DNA of 64,000 bases, taken from the NCBI GenBank assembly GCA_022393335.1, contig JAJEKB010020302.1:184136-248135 (forward strand), read 5' to 3'. Source of the DNA: Macrotrachela quadricornifera. Lineage: Eukaryota > Rotifera > Eurotatoria > Philodinida > Philodinidae. Made by a program: the position numbers and the translations under genes. This document shows, piece by piece, positions 37,181-49,190 of the stretch. Below the pieces are notes generated by a model. It did no database searches. It saw only the letters and a list, made by a program, of their open reading frames with translations, and was not told where the DNA came from. Every line of letters begins with the position of its first letter. Position 1 is the stretch's first letter.

Positions 37181-37763
37181 AACATTTTTATAGAGTAACG
37201 CTCGGATATTAAAAAAAAGTCAGTTGGTTTCTTGTCATTGAGATGCGTTATATTGATAATGAGAATACCAACTAAAATGAGTTCATGTATGTCATATCTT
37301 GACTGCGTGTAAATGATATTTAATGTATAAATATTTCTGACTTGTTGTGACTACACACATCTCTACATATATTGGCAAACAAATCAAAGAAGAAGCAATA
37401 GTACTCAATAAAGAGAGAATATTTCAAATGGTCAGAATAATCATAAGAGAAACATGAGAAATATTTCAATACAAGAGGAACGAAAGAAAAATATGTATGT
37501 AGAATATACACGCTAACGCATCATCTATAGAATGAAAAGAACGAACAAAAATAAAACGAAGAATAACAGTCAATCTTAATATATCACCCAGCATTCAATA
37601 AGAGTGATTCGATAAATTACAAGGTTTGTGACAGAACCAATGAAGAGCAGTTGAAATACATCCAATCCAGAGAAAAGTTTGAGGGAAGATATCGCTCGTA
37701 GAATGAACACCACTGGTTATACTCTAATATGAACTGTCGAGAGTTTGGAAAACAGATGTCCAA

Positions 37764-38081
37764 TCATTGATAGCCAAATCCTTGTGAACAACATTTGGCT
37801 TCTCGAAGACACTGGATGATCGTTTTCATCATATGCATCGAGTTAAGCCCGTGTGCTGCATCAAAATCAGCAATAACTAGGAATAGAAACAAGGTTAAAA
37901 TGTCAAGGACATCAATGATCTCTCGAATGCAGGATATAGAAACCTCAACAGCAGCTATTTGCTGTCTAGAATTGATATTGTAACTGATATCCATACCAAG
38001 TGTAATGCCGGATTCCGAAGATAATGCCATCATATTAATACTTACAATAAATGCGTCAAAAGCATCACCTACGCATAACAA
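37764..38081 (-). CDS. Open stretch of unknown status
   Basis: 105 open codons on the minus strand with one hydrophobic run (ILTLFLFLVIADF). Canonical-looking splice signals occur inside it (GTAAGTATT...TATCAG), but splicing at them did not give a longer frame. It may be an exon of the gene ending at 36857, a relic or chance. Confidence 0.2.
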   Translation of the reverse strand: MLCVGDAFDAFIVSINMMALSSESGITLGMDISYNINSRQQIAAVEVSISCIREIIDVLDILTLFLFLVIADFDAAHGLNSMHMMKTIIQCLREAKCCSQGFGYQ

Positions 38082-38320
38082 AAGAAAGAATGAAAATAAT
38101 AGAGAAGAGACATGGTGCTTTTGTCAACAATGATTCGTCAAAATGTAAGCACATGTTGATAGGGACTGCTTATATTAAAAACTTATATGGACTAGAAAAT
38201 TAGCGTCAAAACTACATTGAACTACCAAGAATTTTTCCCAAACGGTTAGATCATATACTTTCTTCGTTGTTAAATAGCTTCAAAACAAGCTATTTTTATG
38301 TTCTTATTGTTTGTCCTTGA

Positions 38321-38656
38321 TTATTTTCTCATGTACGCTTCGAATTTAATGTAAATAATGATGAGCAATCAAATGCAATAAATGATACAGAATTAAATAA
38401 CGTCCTTCATGTATTGAATTTGTTTTGGATGAGGAAAACGATTTTTTTTTCATATTTCAGTCCAACAACCATTAGCATAATTAACATTGATGAAGAAAAG
38501 ATTATAGAAATATTTTCAAAAGCGGCAATGTTACTACAAAAATTAGAAAGATTTGCTCATATTTTCTCAACTGGTGTTCTTTTCTTGTGTTTATCTAACA
38601 TATTTTATCTGATTCGTCATTGTAAATCAAAGTTAGAGATTCTGTTCAAGAAATAG
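38321..38656 (+). CDS. Possible exon with one membrane segment
   Basis: Plus-strand frame open from about 38321 to a TAG at 38656. The second half reads ISIINIDEEKIIEIFSKAAM, then a hydrophobic run (STGVLFLCLSNIFYLI) and a basic tail. A good acceptor (TTTTTTTTTCATATTTCAG) ends at 38460. There is no recognised family and no upstream exon was found. Confidence 0.25.
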   Translation, partial: LFSHVRFEFNVNNDEQSNAINDTELNNVLHVLNLFWMRKTIFFSYFSPTTISIINIDEEKIIEIFSKAAMLLQKLERFAHIFSTGVLFLCLSNIFYLIRHCKSKLEILFKK

Positions 38657-38659
38657 CTT

Positions 38660-39228
38660 TTGTTTTTCTGTTACCATTTTTCGTAGACCTGATTAAATTT
38701 TTTTTTCTTGTATATTCTCACAACATACTGATCGATTTAGTTAACTTGGTGCTCCATGTATACATATCAATTTTTTTCTTCTTAATGTACTATTCAAGCC
38801 CATTCATTTTTCTTTTGATCTTTATAACGTTTTGTTTTCAAAAATGAAACTAATAGATGAAATATCTTTTTTTTATCAGCAAGAAAAATGTTATAATTTC
38901 TCGGTATATGATCGTGTCTAAACAAAAGATCATTCAATTCACTTAGAAGGTCTTGTGCTAATTAATTGGTTACGTTATTACAAACAATACAGATTTTTTA
39001 AACATATTAATTAACACACACTATTGATGGCAAGAATGCGGGCAAGTATGCGTATGGCAAAATAAACATACTATCTCTATAAGACTGCGAGTTAAAAGCT
39101 AGAATAGTTCATCTATTCATTCAATGAAAGAAATTGTCGTACTTGCCAGAGCATATAAATCTAAAAAACGACAAAAGGTATTGTAGTACATAGATTTCGA
39201 AATAAACGTAATTCTTGAAGCACTGTAT
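38660..39228. other. Spacer, no gene seen
   Basis: AT-rich; lies downstream of the LamG gene. Confidence 0.4.
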
Positions 39229-42200
39229 TTAAGGATTCGCAAGACTTAAAATATCAGCCGAAGAGAGTTCTCTAGAAAATAATCGGAATTCATCCATTGA
39301 TCCATAGTATTGTCCCGTATTGATAACACCTGAAGAGCAAATTCCACCACTACTAGGAGATGCACCTAGAGTAACGATTGCTGGAGTATCAGTAGTATAG
39401 GAAGAAAAGTTGGTAGCTGATGTACCATATAAAGTTCCATTTATCCACAATCGAAGTTTATTAGTTTGTGCGTAAGTGATTGTCAAATGAGTCCACATAC
39501 CGGTAGGAATGACAGGTCCAGTTATCGAGACCACACTACTGTTTGTACAACCCTGTACTCCTACATTACCCGTGCTTGTGAAGCCTAGCATTGGCATAGA
39601 CCATGAAGCACTATTTGTACTCGAAGAAACATGAATAATCGTTCCATTTATGGTCATCGTTGGTTTGATCCAGACAGCCATAGAGTATGGTTGATCCTTC
39701 GTACCCAAATAGACAAGTCCTGTAGCTTGAACATAAGATGGATTCATCAATAAATCTAAGCCTTGATCAACTCGACCAAAAGATGTAAATTGAAAATTTG
39801 TACCTGTTCCATTTATACCCAATGGACCAGTATCCGTAAGATTATTAGCGAATGTATAAGATACGGTGAGAGTGGCATCGGAGAGTACTTCTGAAGCACT
39901 GAAAATCCGAAATAGCGAAATTTGTGAGCAAAGCAACAAGAATTTTAGCTTACTTTTTAGCACGAGAAAAGTAAGAAATTTGATCTATACAGCCATCCCA
40001 ATGATTATTTGGAGTGCATACACCATTAGTACCAATAGTCAAATCACCACTATCACCTTTGTATGGCCCTCTATTAGAATTGGAATTATCAAGCTTTCCA
40101 TTGACATAGACAAATTGAGTTCGTGTTGAATAATCATATATGTACGCCATCTATCAACAATCATAAGAAATCATCTTTTGTTACACAAAAAAAAGACTAT
40201 CTTACATGATACCAAACGTTAGGTTGAAGAACCATATTACCTTGAGTATCATCACCATAAAAGCCTAAATAGATCATTTTATTGCGCACTATAATATGAA
40301 GTGAACGATCGGTTGAGCCCTGGTCGAATTGACCAAACACAGCATTGTCTGAGCACCAACCTCCACCAGTTCGAAATGAGTTTGCTTTAACCCATGCACT
40401 TAGAGAAAACGACGTATAAGCCATGTTCAAAAATGGTGGCGAGGGAATAGTGACCGATTGTTTGGCTGAACTGTTCAAATAGACACATGATCCGTAACCA
40501 TTGATACCTGGAGATCTGAATGTAGGACTATTGATACCAACACCTGGAAAGTTACCATAAAAGTCTTGGAGATGGTTGTCGAATGTCCACAAGATTCGCA
40601 CAGCTATATTTCGATTAAACACAAATGATCTTTCCTTATTAGTTTCTCGGCTATATATTTAACTACTTACGTGTTTGACATTGTGATCCTGTCCAAGCGT
40701 CTTCGTTACACAGGCATGTCATGTTATTGTTTTTAGAAATACACGTGCCACCATTCAAACAAACGGGATTGCAAATAGCTGAGAAAAACAACAATATAAG
40801 TTGGTTTGATCATGGATTTATCACGAAACTTTCAAAAATTATGTCAGACGAAAACATTACAAACAAGTAGCTGACCATATATCTATTTTTCAAGTTTCAC
40901 TATATTTTAAAACTATAATATAGTATTTTCGAAAAGCATTGATATATGCTTCTTTTGTGGTCTTATATTTATCAGCGAAAAGCAGTGAGATGGAAATACT
41001 CACTGTTTCAAAAAGCTGGTATACATTTAAGTGATCTATAATTTTTGTATATTAGTGTTAACTTTATAGAAACATGTCACTTCTACTAACAGTTTTAGTC
41101 TTAATACATGGATGCGGCCCTTCATTCTTACTCTTATTATCTAAACATTCGACATAAGTAAAATCTAATTATAAATATGCATATAGAATCACGAGACCAT
41201 CTATCAAATGCATATTAAATTGACTGCTGCTATTTTTCTTAATTGGTCATTATATACATGTATTTTATGTACATCTAAATTTAAAACACAATATCAAATT
41301 TATAATCAGCATGAAAAACTGGATACTCAAAGCTTCAAAAGTACCTATGCAGAGTTTCTAAATATCTTTTGTTATTGGTAAAATTGAGCTTTTTTGAGGT
41401 ATCAATGATACAAAACAAAAATGTCTTCCGAATATTTCTACTATGCTAAATACGGTGGGATATCTCATCATTTCATAGTGCCTCAGTTTCAGCATTATTA
41501 GAAAGTTTTTATAGGAACTCTATAAGAGTTTGCATTACCATTCTTGTGGAGAATTTTATGGCGCATCTTTAAGAAAAAAATTCAATGTCATAGGATTTAT
41601 GTATGGTGAGATATTTGTAAAATACTTCATGTTGCATTCATTTTGGTTACCCGATATATCTGATTCGATGTAATTTTATGTACTAAATGCCGATATGCTA
41701 TTTACCTTATTCTAATACTGAGTAATGAAAACGAAAACTCTAATATGGAAATACAATGTTTTATGATCTTACATCATTAAATATACCGGTAGCGGCACAA
41801 AAAAATTTCGATTTATTGCAACGGCTCAGTCTCAAAAGAGATACTTTTTTTCTATGTATAGCGACTTGAAAATGTTTTGTAGAAAAAAATTGTCTGAGCT
41901 TAGGTAGCTAGCACTATCTTATCTTTTTTAGCACTACTTAATCGATATCCATAGCTATTTAAAGTTTTCTTAGCTACTTAATCTATTTATGTGTTTTCTA
42001 ATGTATAATTTGAGCAGCGGGGCAGGGGGGGTGAAGAAAGGGGAAAAAGAAATAATTGAATCTAAATAATTTTTTTAAATAATCATCCAGTTCAAAATTA
42101 TATTTTATTTATTAAACAAAAAATCTATATTACTAATATATATTAGCTGACTGTAGATCGGAATTTTCTGCACTATGGAAAAATAGAGTTCCAGATTTGA

Positions 42201-43613
42201 ATTACTGACTGTTTAAAAACATTCATATCTATCAGCACTGTATTAACGGAACTGGTTAAAAGCCCATCGTTATGAATGCTGAATATCTTAGCAACAATTT
42301 TTTTATTAAGAATTTTTGTTAAATGATTTGGCTATTTAAATAATGTAATATTTGCAAATATCGTTTAAATAGCTAAACTTTTATTCCTGAATAGCTACTT
42401 AAACAAAGTTACACGAATATTATAGTGGCGCCTTATTTTAAGTAGCTATATAAATTTTTAAATAGCTATAGTATTTAATTAAAAAGTATCTCTTTTGAGA
42501 AGCTACGATTGCGCGCAACAGGAAGATGAATGATTAGTAAAACGTCAGTGGAAATGGATCTTGCAAGTTTTATTCCACAGAGTGTTTTCAACTTCGCCTG
42601 CTATTATCAAGTAAAGATTCTAACCTGTTGCTGTCGTAGTCGTGCTGGTGGTAGTTGTCGAAGTACTCGTTGTTGTCGTGCTTGTACTCGTCTTAGTTGT
42701 CGATGTTGTTGATACTGATGTGGTTGTACTGGTACTAGTTGTCGATGTTGTTGTTTTTGTTGTGCTTGTGCTCGTAGTAGTTGTCGATGTTGTTGTCGCT
42801 GATGTGCTCGTACTGGTGCTTGTTGCCGATGTTGTTGTAGTGGTTGTGCTTGTGCTCGTGCTAGTTGTAGATGACGTAGTTGTGCTTGTACTCGTACTCC
42901 AACTTGATGTCGATGACGTTGTCGTTGCTGATGTTGTTGTTACTGTTGTTGTTGTGGCTGTCGTTTCTGTTGTTGCCGTGGTTGTCGTTCCTATTGTTGT
43001 AGTTGTCAATGGATGGTCTGTTTTAACCAATAATCCTACAAGCATTGCAGCAAGACCTATGCTAACAAGAAGGGCAGCGAATAGAGATAAAATTACGCAT
43101 AGTCTTGAACATTGACAATAAAAGAATCTAAAATAGTCGTAATGAAGAAGTTGAAGGATATTTTATACAGAAAAAGAAAAATACTCACTTTCTTTTTCTA
43201 AAAGTATTTTGCATTCTTTTTAAAGATCGATGGTATTTTTTTTCGGACTTCAGTATGTCCGTTGATACATCTATCTCCTGCTTTCATTCAAAAGATTAGA
43301 TAACAGAAAAAAGAAAGATAACTCACTATATTTCGAGCAGAATTATGAATTCGAATTGATTCTCCATCAGTGATGTTCTAACGAAAATGTATCGTTACAG
43401 TTCAATTTGCTTATCACATCAATAAAACAATTCTTTAACTACCTGAGTGTAGGCTACTTTGGGTGATCTAAAGATGTGCTTTTTTGTTCCTGAAAATCCT
43501 TCATGATTCTGTGTTCTGATGTTATTTATTTTTTCAGTTGTTTTTCGTGAACAATTGATTTTTTGTTTTGAATTTGTACTCAAACCATCGTCGTTGCAAG
43601 AATTTGAACTCAT
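39229..43613 (-). CDS. Type II membrane protein: mucin-like stalk, EGF, two LamG/concanavalin-like domains, 8 exons
   Basis: Exons on the minus strand: 43443-43613, 43327-43377, 43189-43277, 42625-43127, 40671-40778, 40206-40603, 39954-40150 and 39229-39898. They join in frame to 2187 nt, 728 residues. Residues 1-112 are a polar cytoplasmic part, 113-138 a signal anchor (CVILSLFAALLVSIGLAAML), and 143-271 an almost pure Thr/Ser stalk. Residues 272-307 are an EGF-like module (CNPVCLNGGTC...CLCNEDAWTGSQC). Residues 308-505 are the first LamG-like domain (ILWTFDNHLQDFYG start, WDGCIDQISYFSRA end), and 507-728 the second (VSYTFANNLTD start, GSMDEFRLFSRELS end). The absence of a cleavable signal and the internal anchor make it type II, with the lectin-like domains outside. 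It is probably a cell-surface adhesion or carbohydrate-recognition protein; ligand unknown. The 1.85-kb intron between stalk and EGF holds transposon sequence, while all other introns are 50-80 nt. Confidence 0.88.
41390..41640. repeat. Partial copy of the family A foldback unit, inside an intron
   Basis: Matches the interior of 49824-50844: GTCTTCCGAATATTTCTA, TTATGGCGCATCTTTAAG, GGTGAGATATTTGTAAAA. Lies in the long intron of the LamG gene. Confidence 0.55.
41795..42520. mobile_element. MITE-like element inside the LamG-gene intron
   Basis: Inverted ends share CTCAAAAGAGATACTTTTT (left at about 41832-41850, right inverted at about 42482-42501). The interior carries many TAGCTATTTAA/TAGCTACTTAA words in both orientations. 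About 0.7 kb, no protein. Confidence 0.55.
42625..43020 (-). repeat. Trinucleotide-like Thr/Ser codon tract
   Basis: Degenerate ACA/ACT/ACG/AGT codon runs encoding the mucin stalk. The antisense strand stays open (Val/Leu-rich, 42642-43115), which I regard as an artefact. Confidence 0.7.
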
Positions 43614-43659
43614 CTATAGTAACAAAATAATCAAATAGAAAGTTCACAATTCATTTTTG

Positions 43660-44970
43660 TCAAATGTACTTAAGGTCTCCCGTCCTTCTCCGAACTTTTT
43701 TAATATATTTATACATGTTTTTGTTTGGAAGAGTATGTCAAGATGCAATGCCTTCCAGAATCATTTTATTTAATTAACCTTGGTTTTTATTATAAACACA
43801 GACGCTTAAATAAATTGGCGCCCATTTTTAGAGGATTTCTCAATTATTGAACCTGTATTCACTTTTACCTGCTTAAAAAGTAATAATTTAAATATATTGA
43901 AAGAGCCTAGATAAAGAAAATTGAAATGCTAAATGACCTATTTTTAATCCTTGTTTAATTCATATTTCTGTCAAATATCATGCTATTGGACTGGAATTTT
44001 ACCACACTCTGTCATATTTTAACCTTTTACTACCTTAGTAGTAGCTAAAAATGTTCTGAAAATAAAATTACTTTTAGCGCAAGTCCATGAGGAGTATCAG
44101 TAATCTTGCAGAGTCATTTGTAGAACCACTGGCTTTTATTTTTTTATTTTGTCTGTTTTTCTATATATTAGTGAACAAGCCTGGATTTTGAAAGGAGAAA
44201 ATATGACATTGTTTGGATCATGTGAAAGAGGAACCATACAAACTCCCTAATTGGCGCAAACCACAGTATGTGTTGTCCTTCGAAGAGTGAAGAAAACTCT
44301 TTCTCAAATCTGAATAGTGGAAAGAAAAGAACTCTTAGTCAATTAGATTCGAAGAAGGATTTTCTCTCCTATTTTAAGTATGATATATGCCATTATCTTC
44401 GCTGATCTAGTGGTTAGCAGTAGTCGTTTTTCATATGGCTCGAAATTCGTAGAAACTCGCGGAATTCTGGAATCAGCTGTTTCTTCTTAACTATAATAGT
44501 AAAGGACAATTTTTCATCACAGATGTCATATCCGTTACGTGGACAAAAAGCACTTTATTCCAGAGAATAGATTTGAGAAAGATGATTCTCTAGATAACTA
44601 CAGCAACTTCAAATATTTCCCGACGAACTGTTTTTAATCTATAAGAAGAAAGTATCCGTAAGAAAGAGAGTTTCAATTCATTCTTTCTAATAAAAGTAAC
44701 TGATTACATGCATTAATCTTAATGGTAATGTGTAATGTTGGAATTTTGTTTACGTATCTATAATGTTTATTACGATCTGTGACGTAATGAATGGAGCATC
44801 ATAGACTGTAACAGATAGCGTTGTAACTTCAGTATAAATTAAGACAGATGTGTCGACATGCTCTTTCACGACATACAATTTGTACCAAAAGTAAAACTAT
44901 ATAACGCGAGAACTGGATTGAAATTAGTTCTACAGTGATTAAGTCGAAAGACTTCACTTTGTATAGAAAA
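43660..44970 (+). other. Intergenic DNA including dispersed repeat copy 2 (43850-44040)
   Basis: 43850-44040 resembles 5190-5400 in the same orientation (see that entry). Nothing else was recognised. Confidence 0.45.
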
Positions 44971-44973
44971 GAT

Positions 44974-45432
44974 CTACTGTGAGTATATTATTGTTTTGAG
45001 CTTCTTTATTCTTACTTCTAGTGGTAGTGATCGATGATATCGAGGGCTTTTTGTAACACTGACAGATTGTGTTCCGCTCTTTGAACGATCAAATGCATTT
45101 TGAAGAGTTAACGTTTGGTTTAGTTTAGATTGATCAAGACGATTGCTTAAAGCAGCCGAGAACTGTTTAGAAAAAAAGAATAAATATGAAATTATCGTAA
45201 CTTTCAAATATCTGACCAAAGGTAAACTAAAATTGGAATCCATAAATTTGTTATCTGTAGACCGACTCTTTGTCGGTGTCCGAATAGTTGTATGAATGAC
45301 AGCGTCAGATATTGTCTCTGGGGTTCTTGCATTCATCTCAAGTGATTCCTGGCGACGATGACGACGCTGAACTTTTGTGACAGATATGGCACGTATTTCA
45401 GAACGTGAAATTTGTTTGTTATTTTGAATCAT
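44974..45432 (-). CDS. Small basic protein of unknown function
   Basis: From ATG 45432 the frame runs 152 codons to TAG at 44974-44976. The N-terminal half is rich in Arg, Ser and Thr (TKVQRRHRRQESLEM; TIRTPTKSRSTDN), as in disordered phosphorylated regions. The C-terminal part has a SVTKSPRYHRSLPLE stretch. A 54-nt candidate intron (donor GTCAGA, acceptor TAAACAG, about 45162-45215) would remove a Phe-rich stretch unlike the rest, and a 39-nt candidate sits just before the stop. Both are multiples of three, so spliced and unspliced forms all end at the same stop. No family recognised. Confidence 0.5.
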   Translation of the reverse strand: MIQNNKQISRSEIRAISVTKVQRRHRRQESLEMNARTPETISDAVIHTTIRTPTKSRSTDNKFMDSNFSLPLVRYLKVTIISYLFFFSKQFSAALSNRLDQSKLNQTLTLQNAFDRSKSGTQSVSVTKSPRYHRSLPLEVRIKKLKTIIYSQ

Positions 45433-45439
45433 GATTGAT

Positions 45440-46300
45440 GAGTCTAAACAATATGTGATATTTCGAGAGGGTACTTATTGTAGTTATTTTGATGAAACAA
45501 TTGATTTTATGTGGGTTTACTTTATCCATATTAAAAAGAATTCATTACATATTCTTGCTATTTATAAAGTAACACAATAGCTGGCGTACTGAAGGTGCGC
45601 CCTCTATTTACAATAAGGTACGCATAGAACAAGTATTCGTACGCGAAGCCATATACAAGATGCAACAGAAATAACATCCCCGATAAGAAATTTCAATATC
45701 TTCATTATGGTTCGAGCAAACAGATTGAGTTTTCTATTAATGATAGAGATATGTTCAAAATTTATATTTATAAAGGCATGCCTAGTGAGACTCTTTATTG
45801 AATATCACTGTTGACTTCAGCAAAAAAGTTTTACTTTTTCATATATATGAAGAGAAAAACATTGTATGATTCACTCTGTATGTGCAAGTCTTGTTGACAG
45901 ATTCCTTAATAAAAATATTTAATTTACAAAAATAGTGCTGTAATTACAACCAGTATCAAAATACATACGAAGCTATAGTAAAGATGGCAAGCCATAGATA
46001 TTCAAGTTTTATTTTTCAATTTCTTAAAAATAAATGAAATTGTATACACGATTCTATCATTTTAATCAATCTCAAAATATATACGATTGTTTGATTGAAA
46101 AATTGTAATATGATGATGCATTTTATTATCTAAATGCATACCAAATTTAAAAGTTAAATTCAATTATACAACAATCTTGAGGGTGCGGGTGTGTTTATAC
46201 TGGAGTGAAAATTAAAAAAAAAGACTTCAAATGCATTTTACATATATTTGTCCAATTATTACAAACAGTCATTTGTCCACCAAATAACAACAAATAGTCA
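45440..46300. other. Intergenic DNA, no gene seen
   Basis: AT-rich; nothing recognised. Confidence 0.4.
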
Positions 46301-46408
46301 TCTCTCATTGATATGTGAAGAATTGTTCATGGTACAGGAGAATAAATAATATTGCGATGAATATTAATAATGAATTTGAAAAGACTTTGATTTTCTTCCA
46401 AAACACAT

Positions 46409-47398
46409 TTATACAATCTGTACGATATATTCCATCTGACCATCTGTACACTGTTGAACGTAGCGGGTTAACTTTCGTTTGACTTCTCCTATTGCCATCG
46501 GGGACAATAAAGGTATCTCTAGTCGACGTGCCTCGATAACATGATAAAGCCTTCCATCCACTTGTAAGAGGGCAGGTAAGGTGAACTTGCAAGCCTCAAC
46601 CAGGTTCCATACTTCATTGCAGCTCAATCCACTTGTTATCGTTCTTTCAGCGACAGTGAACGGTCTACCACTGGCACGTTGTTCTTCTTCACTTGTAGGA
46701 TTTTGCTGTGCCATGCCTGGATATCCAACAAGAGCCAATCGTATAGCTTCAGCCAATGTTTCGAGAATTAATTTATCCGATTGGTCAGAGATATCTCGTA
46801 GAGTGTATGGAGATTTGAGGTCAAAAAACTCTTGAATAAGAATATTTCCTGAATCGTAATTCTTCTCAATATAATGCCATGTGATAGCCCAGCGAGGCAC
46901 CTGCTGCAGCACGGCTCGAGGATAAACTTCAGCACCTCGATAGAGAGGTAATGGAGCTGGATGCATATTGATCTTGATCGAGCGATGAGAAAGAAAAGAT
47001 TGAGTAAGCTGGTAAGAGAAGCGGTACGAAATAATAAGATCTGGATCGAAAGCATCGAGAAATGGAAGTAGTTGCGAGGTACGAGTGACCATCACAACCG
47101 GTGGTGGATTATCCACACGCACGCATATCGTTTGCAGTTGAGCAGCTAGATAATCGTAGTTTTTCTTGTTTGGTGAAGTATTTCGTCCTGGACTTGTAAC
47201 TAGAAGTACTACTTGATTACCAGTCTGTCGAATGCCATCGATAAATCGAACGAGTCTATCATCATGTAAACGAGAGAGTAGAAAAACCTTTTTGCCAGTT
47301 AGACGTTGATATTCTGAATTGTGTGAAGAATGTAAAAGTGTACTTGTAGTGTGAGTATTAGCAGTGTCTAGATCAAAAGACTTAGATTTTGTTGTCAT
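46409..47398 (-). CDS. Formyltransferase-family protein (Fmt-like), intronless
   Basis: 329 residues from ATG 47398 with no intron. After a Ser/Thr-rich leader (1-33) a Rossmann-like strand starts (KKVFLLSRLHDD). The formyl_trans_N catalytic region is intact in outline: KINMHPAPLPLYRGAEVYPRA gives Asn144 and His146 with the SLLPxxxG-like loop, and NYDSGNIL gives Asp182, the third catalytic residue. Such enzymes use 10-formyltetrahydrofolate to formylate an amino group, in Met-tRNA, UDP-sugar, dTDP-sugar or nucleotide substrates. The C-terminal part (about 225-329) is less clear, so Met-tRNA formyltransferase is not established. A compact bacterial or fungal sugar formyltransferase is equally possible. 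No introns and a higher G+C than the flanks suggest horizontal acquisition. No mitochondrial presequence is obvious, although the leader is Ser/Thr-rich. Confidence 0.8.
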   Translation of the reverse strand: MTTKSKSFDLDTANTHTTSTLLHSSHNSEYQRLTGKKVFLLSRLHDDRLVRFIDGIRQTGNQVVLLVTSPGRNTSPNKKNYDYLAAQLQTICVRVDNPPPVVMVTRTSQLLPFLDAFDPDLIISYRFSYQLTQSFLSHRSIKINMHPAPLPLYRGAEVYPRAVLQQVPRWAITWHYIEKNYDSGNILIQEFFDLKSPYTLRDISDQSDKLILETLAEAIRLALVGYPGMAQQNPTSEEEQRASGRPFTVAERTITSGLSCNEVWNLVEACKFTLPALLQVDGRLYHVIEARRLEIPLLSPMAIGEVKRKLTRYVQQCTDGQMEYIVQIV

Positions 47399-47419
47399 TG
47401 TGTCTAGTACTTACGCTGC

Positions 47420-48482
47420 AATCTAAGACATGACCACAGAATGCTAACGGTTGAGTATCGTATCTTCCGAATGCTAATAAACATAATCCTGAAGATATGC
47501 AGCTCTAAACAAATTTTGCTCCAATCTACTATTATCAACATAAAGTCTAGGCTTAGACAAATATTTAATTATCTTATTTCGAAGCGTATCTCATGATAAT
47601 AATAGGGAGGAAATGTAATTCTAGTGGAAAATCGAGTATCATTCTTCCACATAAAAAAGTAAGTTTTTTAACATTTCTAAAGTTTTTTCAAGCAGATTTT
47701 TGACCTTTTTGTCTGAGATAAATGATTTAAAGTATTTTTAATATGTATAGATTTTGTGGAGCTCGATAAGTTCTATCAAATTATGTACAAATATTCAAAG
47801 AAAAATTTCGTTCCGCTTTTAAAATACTAGCATCTTAATTATCTAAGCCAAAAAAGTATAAAACTTCTGAAAACTTTCGATAACTCTTACTACTTAGTAC
47901 AATTATTTCATAAAATACGAATGAATTCTAGTAAACTCGTTTCTTCTTTTTCTTATATCTGCGAATAAAGATTAGTCTTGTATACGAGAACTAAATAAAC
48001 ATGGTTGTTAGATCCTTAGTATGTTGTTGCGTATAAATGAGGGGTGCGTGAGTATGGATACAACTTTTAATGACATTTTGCTCATAAAAGTCCGAATAGA
48101 CGTGTGTACATCTATTAGTATATGTACTGATACATGTATCTGTATCCACGCAACTATGGTATAACTGTTAATTTATAAATGAATTAGATTTATACTATAC
48201 AAACTATGCTGGCTTACTACTTTCATACCTATAGAACTAACTGGTATTTATATCAGCCTTTAGACGCAAGTAGAAATATACCAATAGATAACATAAAACC
48301 TGTGAATAATACTTGAATTGTTAAATCAAAGTAAGAAAGATGGTGAAGGAAGAAATATCTGACAAAACGAAAGAGAGACACAGATACAGATAACATCATG
48401 TATATGTGAAGGAGTAAAGAATGAATGAACATATGGAAAATACCGTTAACACATTTCATCTTATAGTACATCTTATATAAAG
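47420..48482. other. Intergenic DNA, no gene seen
   Basis: AT-rich; upstream region of the formyltransferase-like gene. Confidence 0.4.
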
Positions 48483-49190
48483 CGTGCACCAGAATAAATG
48501 GCCGTCTCAGTATTTTGACCATAAGTTCCTTATTTTTGATTCTATCAAGCAAAGGTTTTTTTAAAAGATGCACCTATCAATTCTTTACAATTATGCGTAT
48601 TTCGACTAATTCGATTACTCTAAAAGCCACAAATTTCTAATAAGAAGTTTTTAGTAGATAGTTTCGTAAGAAGTCGATAAAAAAACACATTACTTTAGAA
48701 ACTATTCTTTCGTGTTAGACTTTTTGTGAGGCTTTTTTCGCTTATCATTTTGGTAAACAAATTTTCGAATCTCATTGAGAAATGACAATATTATAGTCAA
48801 AACAACAAACAAGCCTCAAATGCAGTTTTTCCGATAAATAAGCATAAAAAGTTGAATGGCATGCCTTAACATGGCTATTTTTTGAAGATATATAACTAAG
48901 TATATTTTGTAGAGCAAATTCCCCTCTACAAAACCTCTTGTATCACATATCTACATGATATAGCCATTTTGAGGTATCATAATCCTACTAAAAACTTCTT
49001 GCTAAAAAGTTATAGTTTTTAGAGTATAATCTGATTCATATACAGTAATAAACTAACGAATTACAATCGAATTAGTTGAAATATGCAAAATTGTAGAGAA
49101 TTAACAGACGCATCTTTGTAAAAAATCTTAGCTCGATAGGATCAAAGATAAAAAACTTAAGGTCAAAATACTATTATAGGCAACAGAAAA
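48483..49190. mobile_element. Palindromic element, family B (copy 1)
   Basis: The left end has ATAAATGGCCGTCTCAGTAT, TTTGACCATAAGTT and AAAGATGCACCTATCAATTC. The inverted right end has AGTATTTTGACCTTAAGTTT, ATCTTTGATCCTATC, AAAGATGCGTCTGTTAATTC and TCTACAATTTTGCA. The terminal word is shared with 51950-52945. There is no protein; the minus-strand frame at 48253-48573 overlaps only the left arm. Confidence 0.7.

Noticed and set aside
37840..38045. Two canonical-looking short introns inside 37764-38081
   Set aside because: Removing them leads to stop codons in every frame I tried, so the spliced model gains nothing.
42642..43115. 157-residue plus-strand frame of almost only Val, Leu and Asp
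   Set aside because: Antisense of the Thr/Ser stalk codons of the LamG gene, which is supported by in-frame splicing on the minus strand.
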